DNA of 64,000 nucleotides from Uloborus plumipes (taxonomy: Eukaryota; Arthropoda; Arachnida; Araneae; Uloboridae): the NCBI GenBank assembly GCA_038373865.1, contig JAXGGA010000031.1, positions 248,001 through 312,000 of the forward strand, read 5' to 3'. Position 1 is the stretch's first letter, and every line of letters begins with the position of its first letter. Of the stretch, positions 12,943 through 25,050 are shown piece by piece. A program made the translations under genes and the position numbers. Under the pieces are notes generated by a model. The model was not told the DNA's origin. It did no database searches and worked only from the letters and a program-made list of their open reading frames with translations.

Positions 12943-13137
12943 GTACCAAGTGCGGTCTCTCGCTGGTTTTCTCTTGTGACAATAGCTACCAGTTTTTGTT
13001 GTCTCTCTTTGCTTTATAAGAGGATTTTTGCCTCCAACTCGGTTACTATTCGTATTCCATGCTGATGAGTGCATAATAAGAACGAAACTGCAGTCCATGG
13101 ATCGATATAACCGAGTTGGCGATGTATTGCATATATT
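12943..13137 (+). repeat. Dispersed repeat, copy 2 of 2 (GTACCAAGTGCGG)
   Basis: Second copy of the repeat at 10555-10762, same orientation, about 2.4 kb away. The internal inverted repeat is better preserved here (CAACTCGGTTA near 13036 versus TAACCGAGTTG near 13108). Short frames in this segment on both strands look like by-products of the repeat, not genes. Confidence 0.7.
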
Positions 13138-16100
13138 AAATCTTGCTTTATATTTGAGACTACTGAAGTCGAAATGTTGCATTTCGAAAATTCGTTTATC
13201 TTGCTTCCCCTGCTTTTTTTTATGTAAATAGACAATACTGATGTGTTACACTCATATAAAGTCGCTGCAATTTAAGAAGCAACCTTGGACTGTGATTTCA
13301 TTAAGTATACGCATCATGTATGTATAGATTAAATGAATAGGAACTTTTCATGCCCCCTGTTATATCGTTGTCTTGGATATATCGCGCTTTTCTGTTATCT
13401 GCCAGCAAGCACGATACTACATGGGGCCACTGTGATCTTATTAATACGTATTTAAAATTGTCACAAAGTTTCTCTTTTCTTTCTTATAAAACTTCAATTC
13501 CCTCTACTATTTTCTTTCTTTAACAATCTTTCTGCCACAAAGCCAATTCCTTTATAACTCTTGAACTATTTTTTACTTCTAACGAAATGTATCAAGTTAA
13601 GTAAAAGGAAAAAAAAGTTATAGAAAGATTGCTCGATATTTGTTATCATCCTTCCATTCTCTTGTCGAAGGGATGATATAAATTTCCCGCGTCCCGACTA
13701 AATCGAATTAATTTCGGAAAAGGACGTGTCGTTCCGCTACTCCTGCTTGTTTTCACTCCCACACAAGAGAACACCCCTCCTCCTCCCTTAAACTAAGACT
13801 CGTCGGACCATCAGAATTTAATACAGGAAAAGAATGCAATCTTCAAATTGAATAAGAGCCAAAAAGACTTCGCAAAAGAGCGGTTCACACTCTTTCTTTG
13901 GAGGTGACATTATTTTTGAAACATTTGCTGAGTACTTCCTAACAGGACAGTAGAAGTATTCAATTCTTCAAAATAAACCTTCGCTGCTTCCAATTAGAGG
14001 TTTCTTTTGAAGAACTATCGATTCTTGAGGAAATTGTACTTTCAGGTTTCGGATTTTTAAGGAAGGTGTTTGTATAGACTTTTTATTCAAATAGTTCCCA
14101 CTCAATCCAATGTGGGATGTGCTCCTGGAGTAGTTGTTTACACTTTTGATAGTATGGGCTGAGAAACATAAGCGTATTTAAACATCTTTTATTTAATTCT
14201 AGTTGTTAGTGTAATTTTTTATGTGAAAGAGATGGAAATGCTTTAAATGCTATGTTTTTCAACCAGCATTTTTTTAACGTGTAAATTGTAAGTTATTGTG
14301 TCCATAAAGTTTTATTCCATAGCTTCGAATGTTTAAAAAAAGCAATTTATGTTTGAAGCGTTTGGTATCAAAACTTCACCATTTTTTTTTTTTTTTTTTT
14401 TCATAAAAGTGAAACGCTCTGCCCGAAAATTTAAAAAAGGATTTTTCGTTTGACTTAATTTTTTTGCATGACTTTTTTCATTAAAACCATTATCGTGTGA
14501 TTATTTATAAATACAAATAATTTAGATTGAGCTGGTATGGAAATAAATATGCTCTTTTTTCCTCCAAATTACAATAAAGTTCATTGTAGTCATGCCATGA
14601 AAATTAGATTCCAATGTAAAATAAAAAATCTGAGCTGATACTCTGTTCACGAAATAGATAGACTGAAAGTAAATAAACATTTTGCCAGAAGCTTTACCGC
14701 TATACCACTTTTGGGAATTTTCTCTGGATTAAAAAAATTGTATAACTAATATCATTCATATTAGGGGTCTAATTGGCATAAATTCGTGTTTGTCCAAGCC
14801 AAACACATGGTGGAAGTCGCCAAATGACACAATTCTTAGTTAACATCTAGTCAATCTTTCCCGTGAATGAAGTATAAGCCATTCATCATGATAAAATGAG
14901 CTGATTAAGCAATTCATAATGATCCACACTTTTACAGTCGTCTTTTACAGAAGCACTGGTTGAACTCATTTTGAAAAAAACTTTTGAAAATTCATGGATT
15001 GCTTCATTTTGATGCTAAACGCTTCATTTAGCCCCGATGTGTAATTTTATGTTACGAAGTTGGAATAACAACATTGAAACGATTTAGCACATTAGAGAGT
15101 TTTTCTTTTAAGATGCAGTTCAGACCGTCTTGCGAGTGAACACAGCCTAACGAGTGACTATTTTAAAATTTGCTTTTAAAAATAATGATTTAAAAGGGTT
15201 TAAATTGGCTGCAGTTTCTTTAGTCTGAGAAATCTAAAAACAAAATGACAATAATTGGGGTAAACCTATCCTCTCAGTAATACTGTGATTAAAATCAGAA
15301 ATTCCTTGATAATGCTACTAGGTTGACTTTGCCCCAACTATAGAATGTTATTTTTCTGCTTGATACACGTGCGTATTCACTAGGTTATTGCGCTTTTTTT
15401 TTCGTTTTAGCCCCCCCCCCCCTTCTAATAAAAAAAAAAAAGCCAAACGTAAAACCGTAAAGCTTTTTCCTTTAGGTTTTTCTTAGTAACTTAGCAGATA
15501 TTTTTAATTTCATACAATAAATGTTACTGTTTTTGATGTGTGAGACATTACGCATTTATGAAAACGAAACTGTGCTTAACAGCTAATTTACTAGTTATAT
15601 TACCATATCATCCCTGTTAAACTTAATTTTTTAATATAGTTTGTACAAAACTTCATATTTTTCTATACTTTCAACAAGGGATGAAAATATGAATTCATGT
15701 GGTTTTACTTGTGTGTTTATGTATGTTTCTCACTTATCCACAGTTCAAGTAGGATGCTCCAAAAATTTGGAACATTTGTTCGTAAGTAATCTGTGCAGAG
15801 AAACAAATGTAACGTTATGAAGGATCTTTTCTCTAAATCAGTATGTCATATCATTCCTTTTATAGTGAAATCTTTTTCATTTCATTGCAAGTATGAAAAG
15901 CACAAAGATCTTTATAGTTCCGTGCTTATGAACTACTCAGGGAAAAATATTCATTATATGCAGTCGCTTAATAGTGTTTTGAATATATGCTCCCAAAGAA
16001 GAGATGAAGAGAGATTTTACTGTTTTATATGCATTTTATAACTTTTTCTTTTTTCTTTCTTTCTTTCTTTCTTTCTTTTTTTTTTTTTGTAATAGTGTAG

Positions 16101-16228
16101 ATTCCAAACAGAATTAATCATGTAAATTTTGCGCCAAATTAAAATTTTAAAATGCATTTTTTGTTTAAAACCCCTATATTTAGTATGCAAATTATATTGA
16201 AAGATAATGCTTTAGTGTACCGCTTCTA
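13138..16228. other. No gene or element recognised
   Basis: AT-rich sequence with T- and A-tracts (14382-14402), a C-run beside an A-run at about 15411-15441, and (TTTC)n at about 16044-16080. A somewhat GC-richer patch lies at 13670-13800. No exon, RNA gene or terminal repeat could be supported. Confidence 0.55.
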
Positions 16229-16330
16229 CAATGAACTCTCACTTATGCACTGCCTCATTTATGCGCCTATTTCATTTATACGAAGGTTTTAAAAGGTCCC
16301 AGCCCATTCTATAGCAAAATACCGATAGTA

Positions 16331-18355
16331 GGGGAAGACCGCCTATATTGGACCCCCTAAGAACAGGAGGCCTGTGTCGCTCAATGTGAAGCAAAACAGA
16401 AATGCAAAATAGGTCATCGTAAGCTAAATTTAATCAGGAACAACCCTAGGAGCTTATATTTTCTAAAAATATGAAAATTATTTTTTAAAAAATTATCTTA
16501 TAAAAAGTTGCAAAAGTCCAATATAGGAATATATGCGCCTAAATTGAACCATGCGCTTCCTAAATTGGACCGTACCAGGAAATCATAGAATAATTTATAT
16601 TTGAACTATACAGCTTTTTTTCCAGGATTTGCAATAGAATTTCTTTTGCTTGGGCCTCACTTAGGCAGTGTTGATAAACTCGCCGATGGCATTTCATGCA
16701 TTTAATCATGTTTTGCGCTTCATCTCTATGACAAATATTGCAATAACAATTGTTTTGTGCACTTTCTTGCTTATTCTTGTGTGACTTTTTCTGTTTTATG
16801 CTTCTTTCATACGGCGTTAGAATAATTGCTGAGATAGCCTTCCTTTTTGTTTTTTCTATTTTTTAGAAAAATTGATATGTGAGCCTGTCCTTTTCAAAAT
16901 CATAGTTGAAGTTGACAATCATGCTTTGATGAGAACTATCCTCTGATTATCCTCGAACTCTGCTCCAACCAAGTCAATGCCGCTAAACACATGTCAATTA
17001 ACAGGCCAAACTCCTGTTCTTTAGAATCTACTCACAGCATTTGCCATGGCCATAAGAGTTAACAAACAGTTCTTCTATTCGATTTTGGGTAATGGATCTC
17101 ATTGGATGTTCTCGCATCCATGTATCACAAGCTCGATTAAAATATGTTGGCAGAGGCTGAAAAAAGATAACATCTTGCATGGTGTGCTTAAAGGGAAAAC
17201 ATTAGTATATCGCTCACGTTAGCCAAGTGTATTGCATCTATGTTCTTTATGTAAGCGCTGTGACTATCTATTACTAGAAGAACATTCTTTTTACATTGCT
17301 TGGCATAACGGTTTCAATGAAATGTTGTATCAATTGTGTGAGTTATCGTTTGTGATCCAACCTTTTTTTGAACAAACATATTGCACACCAGGGGGTGCTT
17401 TTACGATAAGCACATACATGGAACGTATTCTTTTGAAAACAAGCATGGGGAGGGAGGGAGGGTGTAGCAATTCTGTTGCACTCATGCAGCAAATAGCAAG
17501 TGTGTTTCTAACCCGTTCCCCACACATTACTGCTCCAAACTGGTGTTTACCTTTATACGTCAATATATGTTGGTGCTTTTGGACAGTGAAAAGACCGGCT
17601 TCATCTATATTGAACAATTTAGTATCATATTAATTGTTTCTTTTTAAAATCTTTTCGGACAAAACGAAGAATTTCATTTTCCTCGATAAACTAGCACAAA
17701 TTTTATTTAAATTAATAACTATGTTTAACAACCTGAAACTGCAACTTAGTGGAAAAAGAGAAAAAAACAAATATTTCAAGAATTTGTAGCATCTGGAAAA
17801 TGTGCTTGATAAAAAAATGAATATCGTGAATAGGTGTTAAAATATGCTAAAAATAATCTTAACTACGCTATTAAATCAGATGAGTCACTTATTCTATGTT
17901 ACAATTAATAAAAAGTCTTGATTAAAACCAGATTCTTAAATTGGACCACCGGTCCAATATAGGAAATTTTTTTCGGTCCAATAAAGGAAAACATGCCATT
18001 TTTTATTTTTCAGCTTATTTCTCTGTCAAAAATTATCACAACCGCGCATGTAAATACATAGATGTGATCCTTATTAAACACAGATTATCATGCTATAACA
18101 GCAGTTTACCTCAGTTTACAAGTTTTAGTACTATCTTACTAGGTACAAGTCTGCAAAATAAGATTTTACACGTTTCCAACATAAATCACGCCGTAACTCA
18201 CGCTACGCAGTTCGAAGACTGGTGAAACTTCATACACATTGATTTTATTTCTAAAACTTTATGTTTCTATCGTCAAAGTGTAGCATAGATCTCTGTACTA
18301 GATTTTAAGCCCGAGGTCCAATTTCAGCAGTGGTCCAATATAAGCGGTCTTCCCC
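16331..18355 (-). mobile_element. Decayed pogo/Tigger-like transposon nested in the outer element
   Basis: The ends GGGGAAGACCGCCTATATTG (left) and the right-end complement GGGGAAGACCGCTTATATTG are near-identical. Both are flanked by TA (16329-16330 and 18356-18357), the pogo-type target duplication. Subterminal copies of GGTCCAATATAGG occur inside both ends (about 16515, 17950, 17975), a pattern expected of transposase-binding repeats. The interior carries a broken pogo-like transposase on the minus strand. Removing the element restores a continuous host sequence (GATAG-TA-TCATTCG). Confidence 0.8.
17028..17667 (-). pseudogene. Pogo/Tigger-like DDE transposase fragment, frameshifted
   Basis: Reading the minus strand from 17667, the frame gives VLSEKILKR, a stop, then KLFNIDEAG, which holds the first catalytic Asp in the context typical of pogo/Tigger (NVDETG). 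It continues through GLFTVQKHQ, CCMSATE and KGWIT. After frameshifts the second catalytic block appears at about 17275-17237 as LLVIDSHSAYIKNIDAIHLA. It then continues in another frame as MQDVIFFQPLPTYF and CDTWMREHP, RIEELFVNSYG. That matches the C-terminal catalytic region, including the third Asp (family form MQPLDV, here MQDV with a small deletion). In-frame stops and at least two frameshifts mean it is dead. The N-terminal DNA-binding region is not recognisable. The family call rests on remembered motif order. Confidence 0.75.
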
Positions 18356-19216
18356 TATCATTCGTTAATGCGTCGCTCTAAAGATAAATATTTCACTTAT
18401 GCGCTGGATTTTCCGTAAAATGTTTTAAAAAAAAGTTTTTTTCTTTAAAAAATGAGCATTTTTCTTCATTTTCCTCTTTGATCTTTCGTCTTTATTGCCC
18501 ACGGAAGGAATTTTTTCCGCATGAACTAGAGTTCGGAGAGAGACAAATACCTATTATGGATCGTTTTAAAGGGAACAGTTTGTAATTAGGTATGCCACAA
18601 TTTTTGTTTTATCTTTAGATCATTGTAGTTGCGTTACAGTATTTGCCAAACCGTAGTAATACGCCCCTTGTCCATAGAAACATTTTTCATCATTCTCTCA
18701 TTAGTACATATGTTTCTCTCATTAGTACATATGTTGCGTTTTAGTCCTTTAAATAGACTTGTTCACTTTTGCGTCTCTCTCACTTATACACCTTTTTCTG
18801 TTGGTCCCTTGGGCCGGCGCATAAGTGAGAGTTCACTGTATTTCAAGTTTGTGTTTAATGTACATTGAATTCTATTTGAAATTGGATATTATTGTACCGG
18901 TATTCGCAATAATACTCATTACATGGTTCTTCTTTTGCATCTTGACAGTAGAAAACACTGCTGAAATCGTAGAGTTGAATTATAGAGGGTTATTTATAAT
19001 TCCCTGTCTGTTTCCAAGCGCTATACTAAAAAAACTGAGAAAAGCACTGCCAAAAAGAACAGTTAAACTATTACAGAAGCACTTTCTTATTTACATATCT
19101 CATAGCCCCTCTATGTGTGAGCCCTTGATTACACGTCGTGCATCATCGCTATAGTTCGGTTTATGCCACTCTTTACGCGGCCTAATACTTTCAAAGTTAT
19201 TAACAGCTGGTATTGA

Positions 19217-19934
19217 ACAAGGTGCGGCCAAAATAACTCCCACATTTCAAATGTAAATAACAAAGTAAAAATAAAAGCAATTTAAAAAATTGTTTTTTTA
19301 CTCTTAAACAATAATGTTTACGATTTATCTTACATAACCCGCATCTGGTAAATTAAATCATCTCACCTTCATATCCTGTCTTTTAATGAAGCATCTTCTA
19401 CAAATTTTGTGCATATTCCTTGAAGATTCGGGTGATATTGATTAGATTTCTTGATAGATAACAACCTTAAATTCTCATGATTTTTTCTTCTTATATTAGT
19501 AGACTTTTGCCCTCAAATATCCCCCGAGAAACAAATCGCACGGAGAAAGATCAAAGAAACCTGCTGATCATATGACATCTCCCTCGAAATGAGATGGGAA
19601 CCCCAGAAAACAATCAAGCCATTTTGGCTCAGAAATCAGCAACATCACACCATACAGTAACATGTTTATGCTATGGACAGGTCCTTCCCGGACCTGTAGG
19701 GGACTACTTTTTTCCCAGTATTATTCTTGAAGCTGTCTAGTAAATAAAAGTGTTCTTCGTATTTTGACGATAATATGTTTGATACAGACTTTATTCAATT
19801 TAAATTCCATTCCTTAGCAGCAATTTAAAGGACAGACGATACTCACTCAAGGCCAGAACAATGACTAAAACTACATTACAAGCGACAGAGAAACTGCAGT
19901 GGCAACTGTGGGAATTATTTCTACCGCACCCTGT
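19217..19934 (-). mobile_element. Internally deleted mariner/IS630-like element
   Basis: The left end ACAAGGTGCGGCCAAAATAA and the right end (reverse complement ACAGGGTGCGGTAGAAATAA) are inverted repeats that continue as CTCCCACA / TTCCCACA. At about 718 bp it is too short for a full element. The interior keeps only the 3' part of a transposase on the minus strand, so it is an internally deleted derivative. No obvious TA duplication is seen at the edges as I place them. Confidence 0.65.
19362..19649 (-). pseudogene. C-terminal fragment of an IS630/mariner-type transposase
   Basis: The minus-strand frame gives LLISEPKWLDC, FPSHFEGDVI, then a TGA where the family has Trp (GDxxWPPRSPDLTP), followed by FFDLSPCDLFLGGYLRAKVY and a stop. 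This matches the SPDLTPCDFFLWGYLK-K-VY block near the last catalytic acid in a transposase group common in arthropod genomes. The Trp-to-stop, the later stop and the missing N-terminal half make it non-functional. Homology is inferred from this motif alone, but the motif is distinctive. Confidence 0.65.
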
Positions 19935-19953
19935 ACTTAGTACCAATATACAT

Positions 19954-20538
19954 TAGGGTGGACCGAAAATGACTTTTTTATTCGATGATGGGGAGTGTGG
20001 AAAAGGTTCCATTGGAGCAGCAAAGTGCACAGAAAAAGATTTGAAATTTTTTGGTTAATTTCTTGATCTTCCGCAATTGCGTTAAAGTTAAGAAAAAATG
20101 CCGCTTTTTGAGATTTTTAGGAAATTATTTTCGAAAAAATTTCAGCACCGAACATCTAAAACTGCATTCTATGCGACAAACAATGTAGTTACTTCAGATA
20201 AGTACGGCGAAAACAGCATTTTTACGTTTTGACGAAATAGAATTTAAAACGTAGAAGAAAACAGGAAAGAAGGAATGAATTATACCATAGACCTCAAATT
20301 TTTTATGGAATTTCTATGCCCCCAATGGCACCTTTTTCGAAAATAGAAAAAAAAAATTTAATAATTTACTAAAAATCTTGAAAATACTACGTTTTTTTCA
20401 AACTTCAACACAATTGCGGAAGATCAAGAAATTGACCAAAACATTTCAAATTTTTTGTGTGGACTTTGCTTCCCCAACAGCACCTTTTCTGCAATAACCA
20501 TCATCGAAATAAAAAAAAGTTATTTTCGACCCAGCCTA
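19954..20538. mobile_element. hAT-type MITE with 8-bp target duplication ATATACAT
   Basis: The element begins TAGGGTGGACCGAAAATGAC and ends with the inverted form (reverse complement TAGGCTGGGTCGAAAATAAC). Inverted similarity extends for well over 100 bp inward (for example CTTGATCTTCCGCAATTG near both ends). The direct 8-bp repeats ATATACAT at 19946-19953 and 20539-20546 are exact. An 8-bp duplication and a YARNG terminus are the hAT signature. There is no transposase. Confidence 0.85.
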
Positions 20539-20546
20539 ATATACAT

Positions 20547-23500
20547 GTGTATTTTTTCTGTTGATGGTACGTAAAAAACAAGTTGTTGTTCATCTTTTGC
20601 CGCTTAATTTAACAGAATTTATTGGTTAGGAAACACGTACTTACAAAAAGTTTGACGCTACCATTTTGAGTGGGCAACGGTATGAACTGGATTATTACAT
20701 TGTAACAGAGGATTCACAGTATGACCAGGCACATAACACCTGCAAAACATGTAAATAAAACTAGAATTGTTTCCAATTGTTTCTTTTTGGTATATTCATC
20801 TTGATATAATTGTTTTTACAGTAAAACTTCTAAATCCCGGAGAAAATTATGAATTCCTTTGTATTCACGGCTGTTTGAAAAAAAAATCTTATCCTTGTAA
20901 AGCTCACATGAATGCAGCTTAAAAATGACCGATTTTATATAAGAAAAATCAAATTCCCTCCACCCAGCTGTTTTCAGCTTTCAAAAATAATAAGCTTGGT
21001 TATGACTTATAGAAAAGCACAGCATTTCTATTTATTCTTTAAAGAAACACTCAACCGGAAAAATTGCCACCAGAAATGAACAACAAAAATCCGTGAACGC
21101 CCTCTTCTAGTTTGAGAGTATCGCTTTTATTGGTCTTTATTTAATTCTGCCATCGCATTTTTCTTTCGTATTAAATTCGAAATATGGGGTGTATTCTATT
21201 GTACTGAGTAGCTCTAACAAGGTGAAGCGCAGAGTGGTTGAAGTGACATCTTTTCCCTTTATTAATACGATTTACTGAGAGAGACGGGAGTTTTCGATAA
21301 ATCTTTTCAGCTAGTACGACAAGGAGATAGCTTCTGAGATGATAAACAGTGGGGCACTTTACTTTTTGTCTGTTTTAATACGCTTTGCTCGTCTTCAAAA
21401 AATAGGGCTGCTTCAAATCGCTTTATGGAATTTAGTGTTTCGGGAGGATAAATGCAAGAGGTGCACAAAATTTTGAGAAAGTTACGGTTGGGATTGTGCT
21501 CCCTTGCAAATGGTTTAAGCAAAATGAAGTGGTCAAATTTTAAAACCAAATATTGTATTTTGTTGATTGCAAAAAGTTTATTTTCTATTATGCAAAAATA
21601 GATTGAAAAATTAATTTATGTTGTGTTTCAGTTTGCTATCCGACATGATCTTCCACTTATTGAAAAAAATGTCACTTGTAATTCTATGCAACTAAAAAGA
21701 CAACTTATGAAACTGAAGAGAGAACTCATACATTGCATAAGAGGGTTTAGTCTCGTGCAATCTTTTGGCACCAAATATCTTTTGTTGACTAGAAACAAAT
21801 GTTCTAGGAGTTTGCTCTACCAGCATGATACAAAAACTTAGGACAAGCATAATTTGTTTGTTTGTGTGTGTGTGTGTGTGTGTGTCCTCATAGACGACCG
21901 TAAAACTTATGATTTCTTTTGACATTTGTTTTAGCTGCGATGATTTACTAGGAACAGGATTTTCTTTTTTCTTTTTTTTTTTGAGTTCGCGATTTGAACG
22001 CGAGACACGCTATGGAGCTGATTTTGAAATAATAAAGCTTAAAATTTACCGTGTTATAGCTTAAAAGTAAACCTGAAAATTGCTTCTGGGATTGAATGTG
22101 AGACAAAGAGTATTTCTTTAAATTGAAAGAGTGTCCGAAAATTTATCTGGATTAAAATCAGTATTTTTCCTACTTTTTTCACCCATTTTCATTTCTGTAC
22201 CTTAGAATCAGACTTACGTAAAACAAAAAAGGTTGAGAGTAGCAGGTTTTTACTATATTGTATGTAGAATTATCTTCCGTCTCTAATTCTCTTTTTAACA
22301 ATTATTTGTAACAACTTAATTCTATTTTTGAAAAAAAATCTTTGTAATTATTTACCAATGTTATAAGAGTATAATACCCAAACTTTTTACTCACTCCTAA
22401 AAAATTAGGGGTGGCCCTTTAAGGTCATATTTAACAGATAATGAACCTAAATGTGAAATATAAACGAAATAACACTTATTGACTTATAATAAACGTAATT
22501 GTGCATACTTGAAACACATTTTATTAACACATAAGACTATAGATTGTTTGAAACATAAAGTTAAGATATTATAGTACCCCTTATAATTTTAAATTTATAA
22601 TCTTTGGAGTTCTATGTTTAAATTTGCACTTTCCTGTCACATACAACCATATAGTATAGAAATATGAACGTTAAATGCTTAGAATACCTAAAGGTATTGA
22701 ATCTTAGTATAATCAATTCATAAGTTTTGAACTTATTTAAATTATACTTTTATATTATAAACAACTATAGAATTATCAATTAGTTTAATTTACTTACTTC
22801 TTTATAGCTATAATTATTATTATAACTGTTATTATTATTTTGTAAAAGTAAAGTATGTGACTGTTTTAGTTGAAAATAAAATTAGTTAGGATTCATAAAT
22901 AGGTTTCCTGCATTTTGCAGAGTTAACGATAACGGAACATATTAAGAGTACTGCGTAGTAAATTTAACTGCACATTAGACCCATACTAACAGACATGAAT
23001 GTACATTTGAAAAATACCTATCATTAATCCACAATAATCTTAGGTTCCCTGTTAAAATGTTGAAATATCAATACGTAAGGGAAAAGTTATGACACTATTC
23101 TCAATATTTTGTTCTGCGAAACGTCTTACGCTTGGAGAATAAAATCGAAACAATTTGTATATTTAAGAAAATAATATGACAGTTGGGAATTTACAGGAAA
23201 GTTTGATTAATATTTTTATAGTTTCTGCTCAGTTAAAATTTCAGTATAATTTTTAACTGCATTAAAAATATTTTTAAATTGCAAATGTACTTTATGTTTC
23301 TGAAAAAAAAGAATGGAATAACAATGTAAAAGTTATAATAAGTAAAATATAGGGAATTAAAACAAGGTAGTTAATTATCTATAATAGTATAATAGAAGGA
23401 AAGTAACTCTTTCACGATAACACTTCAATATTACTAAGACAACAACGAATGAAAAAGTTCTTTTTAAAATATTACGTTTGGAAATATTTTACTGTTCCAG

Positions 23501-24191
23501 GAAAAAAGTTTGAGAATAAACGTTCTTAAGAAGCTTATAATGAGGCTTTAATGGAAGTTTAAAAAGGAATAAATCTTCGCATTTTAATGGATACGCTTTT
23601 TTAATGTTTTAGAACAAATAAAGATATTTACTTCTATCTGGGTTCTCTTTTGGACAGCTTGAAGAATAATTTCCGAATCATATTGATTTTTTTTTTTTTT
23701 TTGCATAATGTATTAATCATGGCAATACACCTTTTTTTTCCTATTTCTAGCAGAAACCAATGAAAGTTTTGGGATCACTGCTAGAAATGTTTTCATGTTT
23801 TCACTGTGGTAAGAGATTACAGAAGAAAATCCTAGGCATTATTTTTATTGAATCACTTTTAGAAACATTTTTTTACCAATCTTATTCTTGTTTTAAAGTT
23901 TTCTTATAGTTATGAATAGGAGTTTTTAGAGATATTAACTTTAGATTTTTCTGCAGCTTAATACGATTTTATTTTCTTAGTTGAAGGAGAGGGATGATTT
24001 TGGAAGGATAGGTTAGTATATTTGTCTGTGAATGCTTATAATTTTTTAAAGGATTTACGTCAGATTTTTTTTTCTTTACAATTATCTTGACGTTTCATTC
24101 ATCATGATTTATACGGTTGATTATAATTTATTTTTACAAATTGAGAGGAATTATATTACTTATCCAAAAAACCAAAAATAACGTTCTAATG
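20547..24191. other. Gene-poor AT-rich stretch
   Basis: No exon, RNA gene or transposon end was recognised. The (TG)n microsatellite at about 21861-21884 and poly-T runs at 21963-21980 and 23688-23702 are the only structured features. From about 22250 to 23650 the sequence is unusually AT-rich, with very short frames only. Confidence 0.6.
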
Positions 24192-25050
24192 CAGGGTTGC
24201 ATTTTATTCTGAGAAGCAGAAAAGAAGAAATAAGCAACGGATCCTATGAGATGAAGAAATACAAATCATCACCTCTGACGTCATTTTGTACTTACCTACG
24301 TAGCATATCGCCTAACCAGGAAGCCACACGAATAGCGTGATATTAAAAAATGTTTAAATAGGTAGCAATCGAAAGAGCACATCGAGACATATTTTTGATG
24401 CACACATTATTTGCGCTTGTTCACCAGTTACCGAGCTATAAATTATTTTTTGTTTATAATCGCCGAATAAAAAGACTTGGCGAGAAATTGGTCACATCGT
24501 TTCGCCGTCTGCATGTGCAGGACATCTATCTACAAATCATGCAAAAGGTGTCTGCCATTTCTCATCGAAACTCGCTAAATTTGGAGACTTTTTGTTTTTA
24601 ATTTCTACAAACTTTAAGACTTCATATTTCGATAATGAATTTAAAAGGGCAAATAATTTATGAACAGAATCATGTTTTACAATGATCTTTCGATTTGTGC
24701 TAATTTTTTTCCCATTAATACACTATCGTGTGGTTTGCTAGTAAGACTATCAAGAACTAACCACATGGACATTTCTACTAAAAAGAAGCAACATTTTGCT
24801 CTTAGTTGGTCTTAATGTTAACACACAATCTTCAATCTTTCGGTGCGCTTGTCGTTTCTTCGCCGGTGTCACTTATGCAGCGGCACGCGTAGTCTGTATT
24901 TTGTGTACTTTCTGTGAGTTTTTCCCTAAACACGAAATATAATTTCGCATCTTTTTGTGTTACTCATTCTTATTCCAGCACGGTTTCAAGTTCAGGTTGG
25001 GATCTTAAGATTCCTCTTTTCTGCTTCTCAGAGTGAAATGTGACGCACTG
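24192..25050. mobile_element. Decayed inverted-repeat element, possibly hAT-like
   Basis: The left end starts CAGGGTTGCATTTTATTCTG and runs into AGAAGCAGAAAAGA. The right end in reverse complement is CAGTGCGTCACATTTCACTC then TGAGAAGCAGAAAAGA. The shared inner block TCTGAGAAGCAGAAAAGA is exact, and the CAGGG/CAGTG tips fit the hAT YARNG rule. The flanking octamers (TTCTAATG, TTCGTAAG) agree at only five of eight positions, so the duplication is unproven. No transposase motif is seen inside. Confidence 0.45.

Larger units (their letters stand above)
16229..18838. mobile_element. Outer TA-flanked element (CA(A/G)TGAACTCTCACTTATGC ends)
   Basis: The left end CAATGAACTCTCACTTATGC and the right end (reverse complement CAGTGAACTCTCACTTATGC) form terminal inverted repeats with one mismatch over 20 bp. 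Each is flanked outside by TA (16227-16228 and 18839-18840), as expected for Tc1/mariner/pogo superfamily insertions. Further ACTTATGCGC-like motifs occur inside near both ends. A second, 2-kb transposon (16331-18355) is inserted in it; without that insert the host would be about 0.6 kb, a typical MITE size. Confidence 0.75.

Noticed and set aside
17232..17633. 133-codon plus-strand frame inside the pogo-like element
   Set aside because: It is the antisense shadow of the minus-strand transposase; only the minus strand shows NIDEAG and IDSHSAYIKN motifs.
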